A stretch of 33,194 nt of DNA, taken from the NCBI GenBank assembly GCA_041691815.1, contig JBEPTZ010000043.1, positions 1 through 33,194 on the forward strand, given 5' to 3'. The notes under the pieces were generated by a model. That model searched no databases. It was not told where the DNA came from and saw only the letters and a program-made list of their open reading frames with translations. The position numbers and the translations under genes were made by a program. Shown here one piece after another: positions 1 through 7,501 of this stretch (position 1 is its first letter; every line of letters starts with the position of its first letter). This stretch comes from 70-18 sp041691815. GTDB taxonomy: Bacteria > Pseudomonadota > Alphaproteobacteria > Acetobacterales > Acetobacteraceae.

Positions 1-769
1 ACCCCGGCGCCACCATCAACTTCTGCACATGCGCCGCATGCGACTGGTCCGGCATCGTCTCCAGCCGCAGCATCACGCTGCCCGCCAACTCCCCCGCCAC
101 CCAGGCTGCCAGCAGCACCCGCTCGCCCAGCGCCACCTCAATCACCCGCGCCTGCCAATACCCCCGCGCCTCTGCCAGCCCCAGCGGCGGCAGAAACCCC
201 AGCGCCGCCCCCTCCGCCACGCAATCCCGCAACAGCGCCGCCAGCCCACCCTCGATCGAGGCCGCCCCCGCCACATCCAGCCGCCGCACCACCACCCCAG
301 TCAGCGGCTTGGAATATGCAAACTCCAGCGAGTTGGACAAATCCCCCAGCACCCGGAGCGGCCCGCCGCGCACATAGCCCTGCTTCTCATAGAACCGATG
401 CGCCCGGTCGAACCTGGTATCGGTCCACAGCTTCATCTCGCTGCCGCCCGCCGCCCGCGCGAACCCCTCCGCCGCGCCCAGCAACGCCTGCGCCAACCCG
501 CTGCCGCGCTGGCCTGCCTGTGCATACATCTTGCAAACTTCCCAGGCACCCTCACCCAGCGGCTTCGCACCGACCATGCCGACCACCCGGCCGGCATCCT
601 CCGCCGCCCACAGCGCCCCGCCCTGCCCCGCATAATAGCTGGCCAGCGCCCGCAACTCCGGCACCTCGCCATCAAGGTCCATCACGCAGCCAGGGTATTC
701 CGCCCAGCAGCCGCCAATCAGCGCGATGAAGCCAGCGGCGTCATCGTCGCGGCCGGGCCGAAGTTGCAT
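1..769 (-). CDS. Two-domain GNAT N-acetyltransferase (C-terminus beyond the window)
   Basis: The frame is open from an ATG at 769 to the window edge, about 256 codons, so the C-terminus is missing. A GGAG lies six bases before the ATG. The N-terminal half reads as a complete GNAT domain: residues around 85-100 carry the acetyl-CoA pyrophosphate loop of the form Q-R-G-S-G-L-A, followed by the usual F-Y-E-K-Q-G-Y motif. A second GNAT-like domain follows and is cut just as its own V-x-K-L-M-V-x-P strand begins. GNAT enzymes transfer acetyl from acetyl-CoA to amines; the substrate here is unknown. Two fused domains are a known arrangement in which one often loses activity; the first has the better-preserved loop. 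The gene lies on the same strand as the aminotransferases, separated from them by a hairpin repeat. Confidence 0.8.
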   Translation of the reverse strand, partial: MQLRPGRDDDAAGFIALIGGCWAEYPGCVMDLDGEVPELRALASYYAGQGGALWAAEDAGRVVGMVGAKPLGEGAWEVCKMYAQAGQRGSGLAQALLGAAEGFARAAGGSEMKLWTDTRFDRAHRFYEKQGYVRGGPLRVLGDLSNSLEFAYSKPLTGVVVRRLDVAGAASIEGGLAALLRDCVAEGAALGFLPPLGLAEARGYWQARVIEVALGERVLLAAWVAGELAGSVMLRLETMPDQSHAAHVQKLMVAPG

Positions 770-794
770 GTGACGCTCCAATCAAGGCCAGGAA

Positions 795-897
795 GCAGCG
801 CTTTTTTGAAAAAAAGCGCGCAAAAAACTTCATCCCATGTTGTGAGGTGGAGACGCCGGACTCTCCACGAACTCAGCGTTACAAGGCGGATAAAAAA
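795..897. repeat. Three-hairpin intergenic repeat, copy A (half-degenerate)
   Basis: A perfect hairpin (798-819) has GCGC plus T6 as the left arm and A6 plus GCGC as the right arm. It is followed by GCAAAAAACTTCATCCC, the same order as in the copies at 5723 and 7380. An inner hairpin GTGGAG/CTCCAC lies at 847-868. The right end, read on the minus strand, carries TTTTTTATCCGCCTTGTAAC, which matches the left half of the copy at 13609. The distal CTTC/GAAG hairpin is absent because the aminotransferase stop codon begins at 898. The element probably acts as the aminotransferase terminator. Confidence 0.7.
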
Positions 898-2100
898 TTA
901 CTTCAATCCTTGGGTAAACACTGCCATCCGCTTCATCGCTTCGCGCAGGCTGTCGGTGTCGGTGGCGTAGCTGATCCGCACATACGGACTCATGCCGAAC
1001 CCCTCGCCGCCGACCAGCGCCACATGCCCCTCATCGAGCAGCGCCATCGCGAAATCGCTGTCGCTCTCGATCCTGGCGCCTTTCGCCGTGGTGCGGCCGA
1101 GGCAGCCGGCGACGTTGGGATAGACGTAGAACGCCCCCTCCGGCCGATGGCAGGTGATGCCAGGCATCGCGTTCAGCGCCTCCACCACGATATCCCGCCG
1201 CTGGCGATAGATCGCCGCCTGCTCGGCCACCTGCTCCTGCGGCCCGTCCAGCGCCGCCACCGCCGCCGCCTGGGTGATGCCGGAAACGCCGGCGGTGGCG
1301 TGGCCCTGGATATTCACCATCGCCTTGATCAGGTCCTTCGGCCCGGCGCCGAAGCCGATCCGCCAGCCGGTCATCGCGTAGGTTTTCGAGACGCCGGAAA
1401 TGGTCAGCGTGCGGTCGCGCAGTTTTGGCTCGATCTGCGCGATGGTGGCGTATTTGAAATCCGCGTACATCAGGTGTTCGTACATGTCGTCGGACATGAT
1501 CCAGACATGCGGATGCTTCAGCATCACATCGGCGATCGCCCGCAATTCTTCCGGCGAGCAGGCTGCCCCGGTCGGGTTATTGGGAAAGTTCAGCAGCAGC
1601 CACTTGGTCTTCGGCGTGATCGCCGCATCCAGGTCCTCAGGCCGCAGCTTGAAGCCGTTGTTTTCCGGGCAATTCACCAGCACCGGCTCGCCGCCGCACA
1701 GCCTGGTGGTCAGCGGATAGGCGCCCCAGTACGGCGCCGGAATCACCACCTCGTCGCCGTCATTGATGGTGGCCATCATGGCGTCGAAGATCACCTGCTT
1801 GCCGCCATTGGCGACCATGATCTGGTCGAGCGCGAATTCCAGGCCGGTATCGCGCTTGAACTTGCGCTGCACCGCCAGTTTCAGCGCCGGTATGCCGTCC
1901 TGCTGGGTGTATTTGGTCTGCCCGGCCAGCGCCGCCTGGTGCGCTGCCTCGATGGCATGGGCCGGCGAAGCGAAATCCGGCTCGCCGATGGTCAGGGCGA
2001 TAACATCATGCCCCTCGGCCCGCAGCGCGCGGGCGCGGTTGGTCATGGCGACGGTCGCGGCAACCTGGACGCGGCTCAGGCGCTGTGAGAGGCCGGGCAT
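898..2100 (-). CDS. Pyridoxal-phosphate-dependent class I/II aminotransferase (aspartate aminotransferase-like)
   Basis: This 400-residue fold-type I aminotransferase probably moves an amino group between aspartate (or a similar amino acid) and a 2-oxo acid in the cytoplasm. The PLP lysine is K239 in the S-K-T-Y-A-M-T-G-W-R motif. N-N-P-T-G (174-178) and the S-D-D-M-Y segment (203-207) supply other cofactor contacts, and G-G-K-Q (99-102) resembles the acidic-substrate pocket of bacterial class Ib aspartate aminotransferases. It lies 22 bp downstream of a paralogue of exactly the same length, so both are probably in one transcript. By eye the first 250 residues of the two align without gaps at about 58% identity. 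Aspartate, prephenate and aromatic aminotransferases share this architecture, so the exact substrate is uncertain. Confidence 0.9.
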   Translation of the reverse strand: MPGLSQRLSRVQVAATVAMTNRARALRAEGHDVIALTIGEPDFASPAHAIEAAHQAALAGQTKYTQQDGIPALKLAVQRKFKRDTGLEFALDQIMVANGGKQVIFDAMMATINDGDEVVIPAPYWGAYPLTTRLCGGEPVLVNCPENNGFKLRPEDLDAAITPKTKWLLLNFPNNPTGAACSPEELRAIADVMLKHPHVWIMSDDMYEHLMYADFKYATIAQIEPKLRDRTLTISGVSKTYAMTGWRIGFGAGPKDLIKAMVNIQGHATAGVSGITQAAAVAALDGPQEQVAEQAAIYRQRRDIVVEALNAMPGITCHRPEGAFYVYPNVAGCLGRTTAKGARIESDSDFAMALLDEGHVALVGGEGFGMSPYVRISYATDTDSLREAMKRMAVFTQGLK

Positions 2101-2122
2101 TGCAATGTCCTGTTTTTATTGC

Positions 2123-3325
2123 TTACGTCAGGTTCTGGCAGAAGCGCTGAATGCGGCTGCAGGCCTCCTTCAGGCTCGCGGTGTCGGTGGCGTAGCTGAT
2201 GCGGAAATGGCCGGGATACATGAACGCCGCGCCATGCACCGCGGCGACCCCTTCCTCATCGAGCAATGCCAGCACGAAGCTCTCGTCGTCGGTGATCTTG
2301 GCGCCGCCCTTGCTGGTCTTGCCGATGCAGCCATGCACGCCGGGGAAGACATAGAACGCGCCTTCCGGCTTGTGGCAGGTAATGCCGGGGGCGGCGTTCA
2401 GCATATCCACCACCAGATTGCGCCGCTCCTGGTAGACCGCGCGCATCTCGCCGATGAAATCCTGCGGCCCGGTCAGCGCCGCCAATGCAGCGGCCTGGCT
2501 GACCGAGCTGGTATTGGAGGTGGACTGGCTCTGCAGCTTGTCCATCGCCTTGATCAGTGGCAGCGGCGCGCCGGCGAAGCCGATCCGCCAGCCGGTCATC
2601 GCATAGGCCTTGGAGCAGCCGTTCATGGTCACGGTGCGGTCGCGCAGCTTCGGTTCGACCTGCAGGATGGTGGCCGGCTTGAAGCCGTCATAGGCCAGCT
2701 TGTCGTAAATATCGTCAGTGAAGATCCACACGTTCGGATGGCGCAGCAGAACATCGCAGATCGCCCGCAGCTCTTTCGCCGAATAAGCGGCGCCGGTCGG
2801 GTTGCAGGGATTGTTCAGCATGAACCATTTGGTCTTCGGAGTGATTGCCGCTTCCAGGTCCTCGGCGCGCAGCTTGAAGCCGTTATTCTGGCCGCAGGGC
2901 ACCAGGACTGGCTTGCCATCGGTCAGGGTGACGATGTCGGGGTAGCTGACCCAGCACGGCGTCGGGATGATCGCCTCGTCGCCGGCGTTCATGGTGGCGA
3001 CCATGGCGTTGAAGATCACCTGCTTGCCGCCGGTGGAGACAATGATCTCCTCCGGCTTGTAGTCGAGCCCGCTATCGGCCTTGAAACGAGCCGCCACCGC
3101 GGCGCGCAGCGGCATGGTGCCGGCAACATCGGTGTATTTGGTCTCGCCGTTCTGGATCGCCGCGATTGCCGCATCCTTGATGAATTGCGGCGTGTCGAAA
3201 TCGGGTTCTCCCGCCGACAGGCTGATGACATCGCGGCCGGCGGCTTTGAGTGCGCGCGCCTTGCTGGATATTGCGATGGTCATGCTGGGGTTGATGCGGT
3301 CGAGGCGATCGGCGGTGAGGTGCAT
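2123..3325 (-). CDS. Pyridoxal-phosphate-dependent class I/II aminotransferase, tandem paralogue
   Basis: A 400-residue class I aminotransferase with PLP lysine K239 in N-G-C-S-K-A-Y-A-M-T-G-W-R, a C-N-P-T-G loop at 174-178 and D-D-I-Y at 204-207. I chose the ATG at 3325 because GGAA precedes it at good spacing and because it gives the same length as the downstream copy; a TTG at 3349 would add eight residues. It is the first gene of the pair. Substrate-facing positions differ between the copies (C-W-V-S-Y here, Y-W-G-A-Y in the other, near residues 124-128), which suggests separate substrate preferences rather than redundancy. That is inference. The 180 bp between this gene and gluQ hold nothing else I recognise and should contain the promoter. 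Confidence 0.9.
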   Translation of the reverse strand: MHLTADRLDRINPSMTIAISSKARALKAAGRDVISLSAGEPDFDTPQFIKDAAIAAIQNGETKYTDVAGTMPLRAAVAARFKADSGLDYKPEEIIVSTGGKQVIFNAMVATMNAGDEAIIPTPCWVSYPDIVTLTDGKPVLVPCGQNNGFKLRAEDLEAAITPKTKWFMLNNPCNPTGAAYSAKELRAICDVLLRHPNVWIFTDDIYDKLAYDGFKPATILQVEPKLRDRTVTMNGCSKAYAMTGWRIGFAGAPLPLIKAMDKLQSQSTSNTSSVSQAAALAALTGPQDFIGEMRAVYQERRNLVVDMLNAAPGITCHKPEGAFYVFPGVHGCIGKTSKGGAKITDDESFVLALLDEEGVAAVHGAAFMYPGHFRISYATDTASLKEACSRIQRFCQNLT

Positions 3326-3505
3326 TGGGGTTCCGCGGGGCTGAAACAAGGCCGCACCCTATCGCCCCCCCTCGCCTGGGGCAACCGATGGCCTGCGCTG
3401 CGCCGCATGCATTGGTCTGATGCGCGGCAAAAAGCATCGGATTCCGGTCAAAACCGCGTCGTCGCCGGCGGTCGGTCGCGGCGTTTTAGACGGGGTGGCG
3501 GACAT

Positions 3506-4333
3506 CTATGCATTCGAATGCATGGCCATGCCGCGAATCTCGGCCGGAGAGTGGCCGGCCGCGCGCAACTCCCGCAGCGTCGCAGCGCGATCGCGCTTGG
3601 CCAGCCGGCGGCCGGAAGCGTCGGTCAGCAGGCGGTGATGGGCATAGGCGGGTTGCGGGTAGCCGAGCAGGGTTTGCAGCAGGCGGTGCAGGTCGGTGGC
3701 GGGTTGCAGGTCGATGCCGCGGGTGACCAGGGTGACGCCTTGCAGCGCATCGTCGTGGGTGACGCAGATGTGGTAGCTGGCCGGGATGTCCTTGCGGGCC
3801 AGCACCACATCGCCGAACCGGGCCGGGTCGCATTGGATAATGCCTTGATTCAACTCGTGATAGCTGAGGCCGGGCAGCAGCGCCCTGGCCATGTCCAGCC
3901 GCCAGGCATGCGCCTCACCGGCGGCGATGCGGCTGGCGCGTTCATCCTCGGATAGATGGCGGCAGGTGCCGGGGTAGATCGCGCCGTCCGGGCCGTGCGG
4001 CGCGGCGAGGTGCTGCCTGATGTCGGCGCGGGTGCAGAAGCAGGGGTAGCGCAGGCCGCGTGACGCCAGGCGGTCCAGCGCGGCGCGGTAGTCCGGCAGG
4101 TGCTGCGACTGGAGGCGCACCTCGCCGTCCCAGTCCAGCCCCAGCCAAGCCAGGTCTTCGAGGATCGCCTCGGTGTAGTCCGGGCGGCAGCGTGTGGCGT
4201 CAATGTCTTCAATTCGCAGCAGAAATCTGCCGCCGGCGGAGCGCGCGGCGTGCCAGGCGGCCAGCGCCGCGTGGGCGTGGCCGAGATGCAGATAGCCGGT
4301 CGGGCTGGGGGCGAAGCGGGTCGTCGGCACCAT
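3506..4333 (-). CDS. gluQ: Glutamyl-Q tRNA(Asp) synthetase
   Basis: A GluRS catalytic-domain homologue without the anticodon-binding domain, 275 residues, the usual size for GluQ/YadB. This family attaches glutamate to the queuosine base at position 34 of tRNA-Asp. The class I signature S-P-T-G-Y-L-H-L-G-H-A lies at residues 10-20. Cysteines 98, 100 and 124 with Tyr120 match the zinc site of GluQ. The second signature appears as R-R-L-A-K-R in place of K-M-S-K-S. The start is not certain: ATGs at 4333 and 4351 both lack a clear Shine-Dalgarno, and only about 40 bp separate them from the divergent esterase start, so the mRNA may be leaderless. The 4333 start places the conserved T-R-F-A-P-S-P-T-G segment at the N-terminus. 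Confidence 0.92.
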   Translation of the reverse strand: MVPTTRFAPSPTGYLHLGHAHAALAAWHAARSAGGRFLLRIEDIDATRCRPDYTEAILEDLAWLGLDWDGEVRLQSQHLPDYRAALDRLASRGLRYPCFCTRADIRQHLAAPHGPDGAIYPGTCRHLSEDERASRIAAGEAHAWRLDMARALLPGLSYHELNQGIIQCDPARFGDVVLARKDIPASYHICVTHDDALQGVTLVTRGIDLQPATDLHRLLQTLLGYPQPAYAHHRLLTDASGRRLAKRDRAATLRELRAAGHSPAEIRGMAMHSNA

Positions 4334-4374
4334 GTTATGTTGTATAACCATCCTGGATTGAAGGAGCGACCGGC

Positions 4375-5025
4375 ATGAATGAACTCGACGGGCCTCGCTG
4401 GGGGCCGCGCGACGGCGCGGCGCGCGAACTGGTGGTGCTGGTGCATGGCCTGGGGGCGGACGGGCATGACCTGATCGACCTGGCACCCTATTGGGGCAAG
4501 ACGCTGCCGCATGCCGCCTTCGCCGCGCCCGACGGGCCAGAACCGCTCGACACCGGGCCGACCGGCCGGCAATGGTTCAGCCTCGCGGAGCGGACCCCGG
4601 CGAAGATGCTGGCCGGGGTGATCACCGGGGCCGCGGCGCTGGGGAAGTTTGTCGATGCCGAACTGCTGCGACTCGGGCTGCCGCCGGATGCCTATGCGCT
4701 GATGGGGTTCAGCCAGGGGGCGATGACGGTGCTGTATCTGGGGCTGCGCCGGGCGGTGCCGCCACGCGCGGTGCTGGCCTATTCCGGCCGGCTGATCGAT
4801 CCCGAGGTTCCCGCCGGGCCGCTGCCGCCGGTGCTGCTGGTGCATGGCCAGGTCGACTCGGTGGTGCCGGTGGCCGGCTCGTTGCAGGCCGCCGCGGCGC
4901 TGCAGACGGCGGGGGTGGAAGTGCAGACGCTGTACCCGCCGCGGCTTGATCATGGCATTGACGATGCAGGGCTTTCCGCCGGGGCGCTGTTCCTGCAGCG
5001 GGCGTTTTCGCACATCGAGGATTGA
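4375..5025 (+). CDS. Alpha/beta-hydrolase, phospholipase/carboxylesterase family
   Basis: A 216-residue cytoplasmic serine hydrolase. Nucleophile S113 sits in G-F-S-Q-G, the motif typical of the carboxylesterase/lysophospholipase (acyl-protein thioesterase-like) family. D161 in G-Q-V-D-S-V-V-P and H193 in L-D-H-G-I complete the triad. V-H-G-L-G-A-D-G near residues 23-30 forms the oxyanion region. An AAGGAG precedes the ATG. It is divergent from gluQ with a very short shared promoter region. The size and motifs fit the family closely; the natural ester is unknown. Confidence 0.88.
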   Translation: MNELDGPRWGPRDGAARELVVLVHGLGADGHDLIDLAPYWGKTLPHAAFAAPDGPEPLDTGPTGRQWFSLAERTPAKMLAGVITGAAALGKFVDAELLRLGLPPDAYALMGFSQGAMTVLYLGLRRAVPPRAVLAYSGRLIDPEVPAGPLPPVLLVHGQVDSVVPVAGSLQAAAALQTAGVEVQTLYPPRLDHGIDDAGLSAGALFLQRAFSHIED

Positions 5026-5133
5026 GCGGAACGCTTGCGGGGCTTCTGTCGCAGTGCAATATTTGGCGCCGGTTCTTCGACGACGTACAGCCTCTGGCGG
5101 TCGTGACGGTGAATGGCCCCCAGGTGTTGCGTC

Positions 5134-5715
5134 ATGCACGCAAGGGGATGGGTATTGCCTGACGGCGGCCAACATTTTCCGGCCCTGGTGCTGAATGCGG
5201 ATTTCCGCCCGCTGTCGTATTTTCCGCTGTCGGTGTGGAGCTGGCAGGACGCGGTGAAGGCGGTGTTCCAGGACCGGGTGTCGGTGCTGAACGAATACGA
5301 CACCGAGGTGCACTCGCCGTCGCTGACCATGCGGCTGCCGAGTGTCATCGCGCTGAAGGATTTCGTGCCCTCGGCGCGCAAGCCGGCATTCACCAGGTTC
5401 AACGTGTTCCTGCGCGACAGCTTCGCCTGCCAGTATTGCGGCCACCGGCAGCCGGCGCCGGACCTCACCTTCGACCACGTGGTGCCGCGCTGCCGCGGCG
5501 GGCGCACCACCTGGGAGAACGTGGTGACCGCCTGCGGCGGCTGCAATCTGCGCAAGGGCAGCCGGATGCCGCGCGAATGCCGGATGTTTCCGCGCCATGC
5601 CCCGCGCCAGCCTTCGACCTGGGAGTTGCAGGATAACGGGCGGGGGTTTCCGCCGAATTATCTGCATCAGAGTTGGCGGGATTATCTGTACTGGGATAGC
5701 GAGCTCGAAAGTTAG
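5134..5715 (+). CDS. HNH endonuclease
   Basis: A 193-residue HNH protein of the type common in alphaproteobacteria. Numbered from this start, a zinc-binding C-Q-Y-C (99-102) is followed by D-H-V-V-P-R (114-119), the central asparagine of W-E-N-V, and C-G-G-C (134-137), which together form the beta-beta-alpha metal fold that cleaves DNA. The N-terminal L-V-L-N-A-D-F-R-P-L-S-Y stretch is the conserved lead-in of this subfamily. The start is ambiguous: ATG 5113 has a weak site, ATG 5134 has AGGTG upstream, and TTG 5155 has AAGGGG seven bases away and would remove the non-conserved leader. The last ~31 codons occur again at 7278-7372, downstream of the glycosyltransferase. There is no restriction or phage partner nearby, so its role is unknown. 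Confidence 0.85.
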   Translation: MHARGWVLPDGGQHFPALVLNADFRPLSYFPLSVWSWQDAVKAVFQDRVSVLNEYDTEVHSPSLTMRLPSVIALKDFVPSARKPAFTRFNVFLRDSFACQYCGHRQPAPDLTFDHVVPRCRGGRTTWENVVTACGGCNLRKGSRMPRECRMFPRHAPRQPSTWELQDNGRGFPPNYLHQSWRDYLYWDSELES

Positions 5716-5836
5716 GCAAGCAGCGCTTTCTTGCAAAAAAGCGCGCAAAAAACTCCATCCCCCGGAGTCTCGGTTCGTGGTCCTGGACTCCAGGGGATGA
5801 AAAGTTTTTTTGCTTCTTTTTGTTCACAAAAAGAAG
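5608..5836 (+). repeat. Direct repeat, left copy (HNH 3' end plus hairpin element)
   Basis: This block recurs at 7265-7493 with a constant offset of 1657 bp and no gaps. Counting by eye over 5621-5836, 14 of 216 positions differ. It includes the last 31 codons of the HNH gene, its stop codon and the whole three-hairpin element. The first 13 bases (5608-5620) match only partly and mark the edge of similarity. The repeats bracket the glycosyltransferase. Confidence 0.9.
5723..5836. repeat. Three-hairpin intergenic repeat, copy B
   Basis: Three successive palindromes. The first (5723-5744) is GCGC + T-rich / A6 + GCGC, with one C interrupting the T run. The second is a long central stem in which CATCCCCCGGAGTC pairs with GACTCCAGGGGATG (one C-A mismatch), extended by AAAAAACT/AGTTTTTT. 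The third (5813-5836) is CTTCTTTTTG/CAAAAAGAAG. It follows the HNH stop codon at once, so it is a plausible terminator. Hairpins with T-rich arms fit intrinsic termination on either strand. Confidence 0.8.
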
Positions 5837-5987
5837 TGCTTCGAAGCCGGCCGTGGGTGCCTTGCCGGCACGTCGGCCGTTGCAAAGGCCGTCGGATGGA
5901 GGGTAGCCTGCCTTTCAGATGGCTGGATCGGCTGGCCATCTGGGGAATGTCGGCCTGACCACTCCCTGAACAGATGATCGGAATGAG

Positions 5988-7199
5988 ATGGATCAGCCGG
6001 TCTCCGACGACGTTTTGGGCAGCGGATTGATGCCATCGCACCCTGACGGTCGTACCGTTGGTCCGCTGCCGGCCGTTGTGTTCGCCATGCGGTTCGGCAA
6101 TGACGACGGTGTCGTCCAGAAGTTCTTCGCCCAGCACAGGGATCTCGCTGCCGGCGAGTTGACCGGGCGGGCAAGGTTCTACCTGGCCTTCGTGCGCCTC
6201 GGCGATGAGAGCGCCTACACGCCCCGATGGTCGACAGAGGTCCAGGCGGATTTCTACGACATGTCCAGAGAGGGCCGGGACCGGATCGCGCGCTTCGTGG
6301 CCGGCACCGGGGTCCGTCTCGTGGTCTTCCAGGGCGCCAGCCCGGACGAGATCGACACGACGTTCTTCCGGCGTCTTGGGGTGGTGACGGCCAATACCGA
6401 AGACAGCAGTTTCGACGCGGACCGCACCCAGCCTCCTCATGTCGCCATCGCTAAATTCGTTCTGCGCCGTATCCTGAAGCGGAATCTGCATGCTCTCTAT
6501 ATCGCCAATGCGGAGCGTCAGGCTGAACGAATGCTGAAGTTCGTGAAGCTGCCGCCGGGACGGGTCAGGACGGTCCGGTGCGGGATCGACACCGACCAAT
6601 ACAGCCCGGGCCCACGCGCTGATGCCTGTCGCCGGCTCGGTCTGGACCCCGACACGATCTGGATCATGGCCGCCGCGCAGTCCAGGCCGGTAAAGCGGGT
6701 CGACTGCCTCATCCAGTCCGTCAAACGGGTGATGGACGCCCGTCCAGACCGACGAATTGGGTTCTTCTATGTCGGCGGCGGCGAGAAACTGCAGGCGTGG
6801 CGGGAGCTTGCCGAAACCGTGCTGCCAGAGGGGGATTGGCGGTGTTTCGGCGGGCAGGCCGAGATGCCGATATTCTATCGGGCCGCATCCATATTCATCC
6901 ATGCAGCGATGAGTGAAAGTTTCGGCCTCGTGATCACCGAAGCGATGGCGAGCGAATTGCCAGTTGTGGCGACAATGTCCGATGGTCCCGCGGAAATCGT
7001 CGAACACGGGAAGACGGGGGCGCTGGTCGGCCAGGACGACTGGAGCGGATTAGATGAGGCGATCCTCCGCTACATCGATTCCCCGGAACTGCGGCAGACC
7101 CATGGCGAAGCAGGGCGCCGCAGGGTCGTCACCAACTTCGCGATGAGCCGGGCCGCGACCGAACTGGCCGCATGCCTCGGGCCGCTCATCGCGGGGTAA
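5988..7199 (+). CDS. Family 4 glycosyltransferase (GT-B fold)
   Basis: A 403-residue retaining-type glycosyltransferase of the GT4 group, which moves a sugar from a nucleotide-sugar to a lipid, glycan or small-molecule acceptor. The C-terminal Rossmann domain shows the donor-phosphate residues R233 and K236 (S-R-P-V-K-R), Y-V-G-G-G-E near 261-266, and the E-x7-E pair E310/E318 in S-E-S-F-G-L-V-I-T-E-A-M. The N-terminal acceptor domain is not recognisable to subfamily. GGA lies about six bases before the ATG. It uses more A/T-ending codons than its neighbours and lies between two copies of a direct repeat, so it was probably acquired. No other surface-polysaccharide gene is adjacent. The 150 bases before it (5837-5987) show nothing recognisable. 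Confidence 0.85.
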   Translation: MDQPVSDDVLGSGLMPSHPDGRTVGPLPAVVFAMRFGNDDGVVQKFFAQHRDLAAGELTGRARFYLAFVRLGDESAYTPRWSTEVQADFYDMSREGRDRIARFVAGTGVRLVVFQGASPDEIDTTFFRRLGVVTANTEDSSFDADRTQPPHVAIAKFVLRRILKRNLHALYIANAERQAERMLKFVKLPPGRVRTVRCGIDTDQYSPGPRADACRRLGLDPDTIWIMAAAQSRPVKRVDCLIQSVKRVMDARPDRRIGFFYVGGGEKLQAWRELAETVLPEGDWRCFGGQAEMPIFYRAASIFIHAAMSESFGLVITEAMASELPVVATMSDGPAEIVEHGKTGALVGQDDWSGLDEAILRYIDSPELRQTHGEAGRRRVVTNFAMSRAATELAACLGPLIAG

Positions 7200-7264
7200 G
7201 TGTTTCGGATCGTCTGGCGCAATGACTGTCGCAAGGCAGGGTGCGTGCTGGAATCGCGCATCAT

Positions 7265-7372
7265 CAGCCTGCCAGTCGGGAGTTGCAGGATCACCGGCGG
7301 GGGTTTCCGCCGAATTACCTGGATCAGAGTTGGCGGGATTATCTGTATTGGGATAGCGAGTTGGAGAGTTAA
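7265..7372 (+). pseudogene. Orphan 3' fragment of the HNH endonuclease gene
   Basis: In the frame of the HNH gene this stretch reads R-E-L-Q-D-H-R-R-G-F-P-P-N-Y-L-D-Q and continues to ...Y-W-D-S-E-L-E-S-stop. It is the HNH C-terminus with about three amino-acid changes. It has no start and no catalytic core, so it cannot make an endonuclease. Most substitutions relative to the intact gene are silent or third-position, so the duplication is not brand new. It could be the original gene end displaced when the glycosyltransferase segment was inserted. Confidence 0.8.
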
Positions 7373-7379
7373 GCAAGCA

Positions 7380-7493
7380 GCGCTTTTTTGCAAAAAAGCG
7401 CGCAAAAAACTCCATCCCCTGGAGTCTCGGGTCGTGGTTCGGGACTCCAGGGGATGAAAAGTTTTTTTGCTTCTTTTTGTTCACAAAAAGAAG
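7380..7493. repeat. Three-hairpin intergenic repeat, copy C
   Basis: The best-preserved copy. A perfect first hairpin GCGCTTTTTT/AAAAAAGCGC (7380-7401) is followed by a fully paired 14-bp central stem CATCCCCTGGAGTC/GACTCCAGGGGATG with outer A/T extension, then the perfect 10-bp hairpin CTTCTTTTTG/CAAAAAGAAG (7470-7493). It lies between the HNH remnant on the plus strand and serA ending from the other side, so it probably acts as a bidirectional terminator. Confidence 0.85.
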
Positions 7494-7501
7494 GGTTTGC
7501 C

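Larger units (their letters stand above)
7265..7493 (+). repeat. Direct repeat, right copy
   Basis: The partner of the block at 5608-5836, 1657 bp away. It ends nine bases before the serA stop codon. If the segment between the copies is removed in thought, the HNH gene and serA become convergent with a single hairpin element between them, the same layout as the copy at 13609 between two convergent genes. Confidence 0.9.

Noticed and set aside
3850..5748. A 632-codon open frame on the minus strand across gluQ, the esterase and HNH
   Set aside because: It crosses three genes with clear catalytic motifs in other frames and has no recognisable domain of its own.
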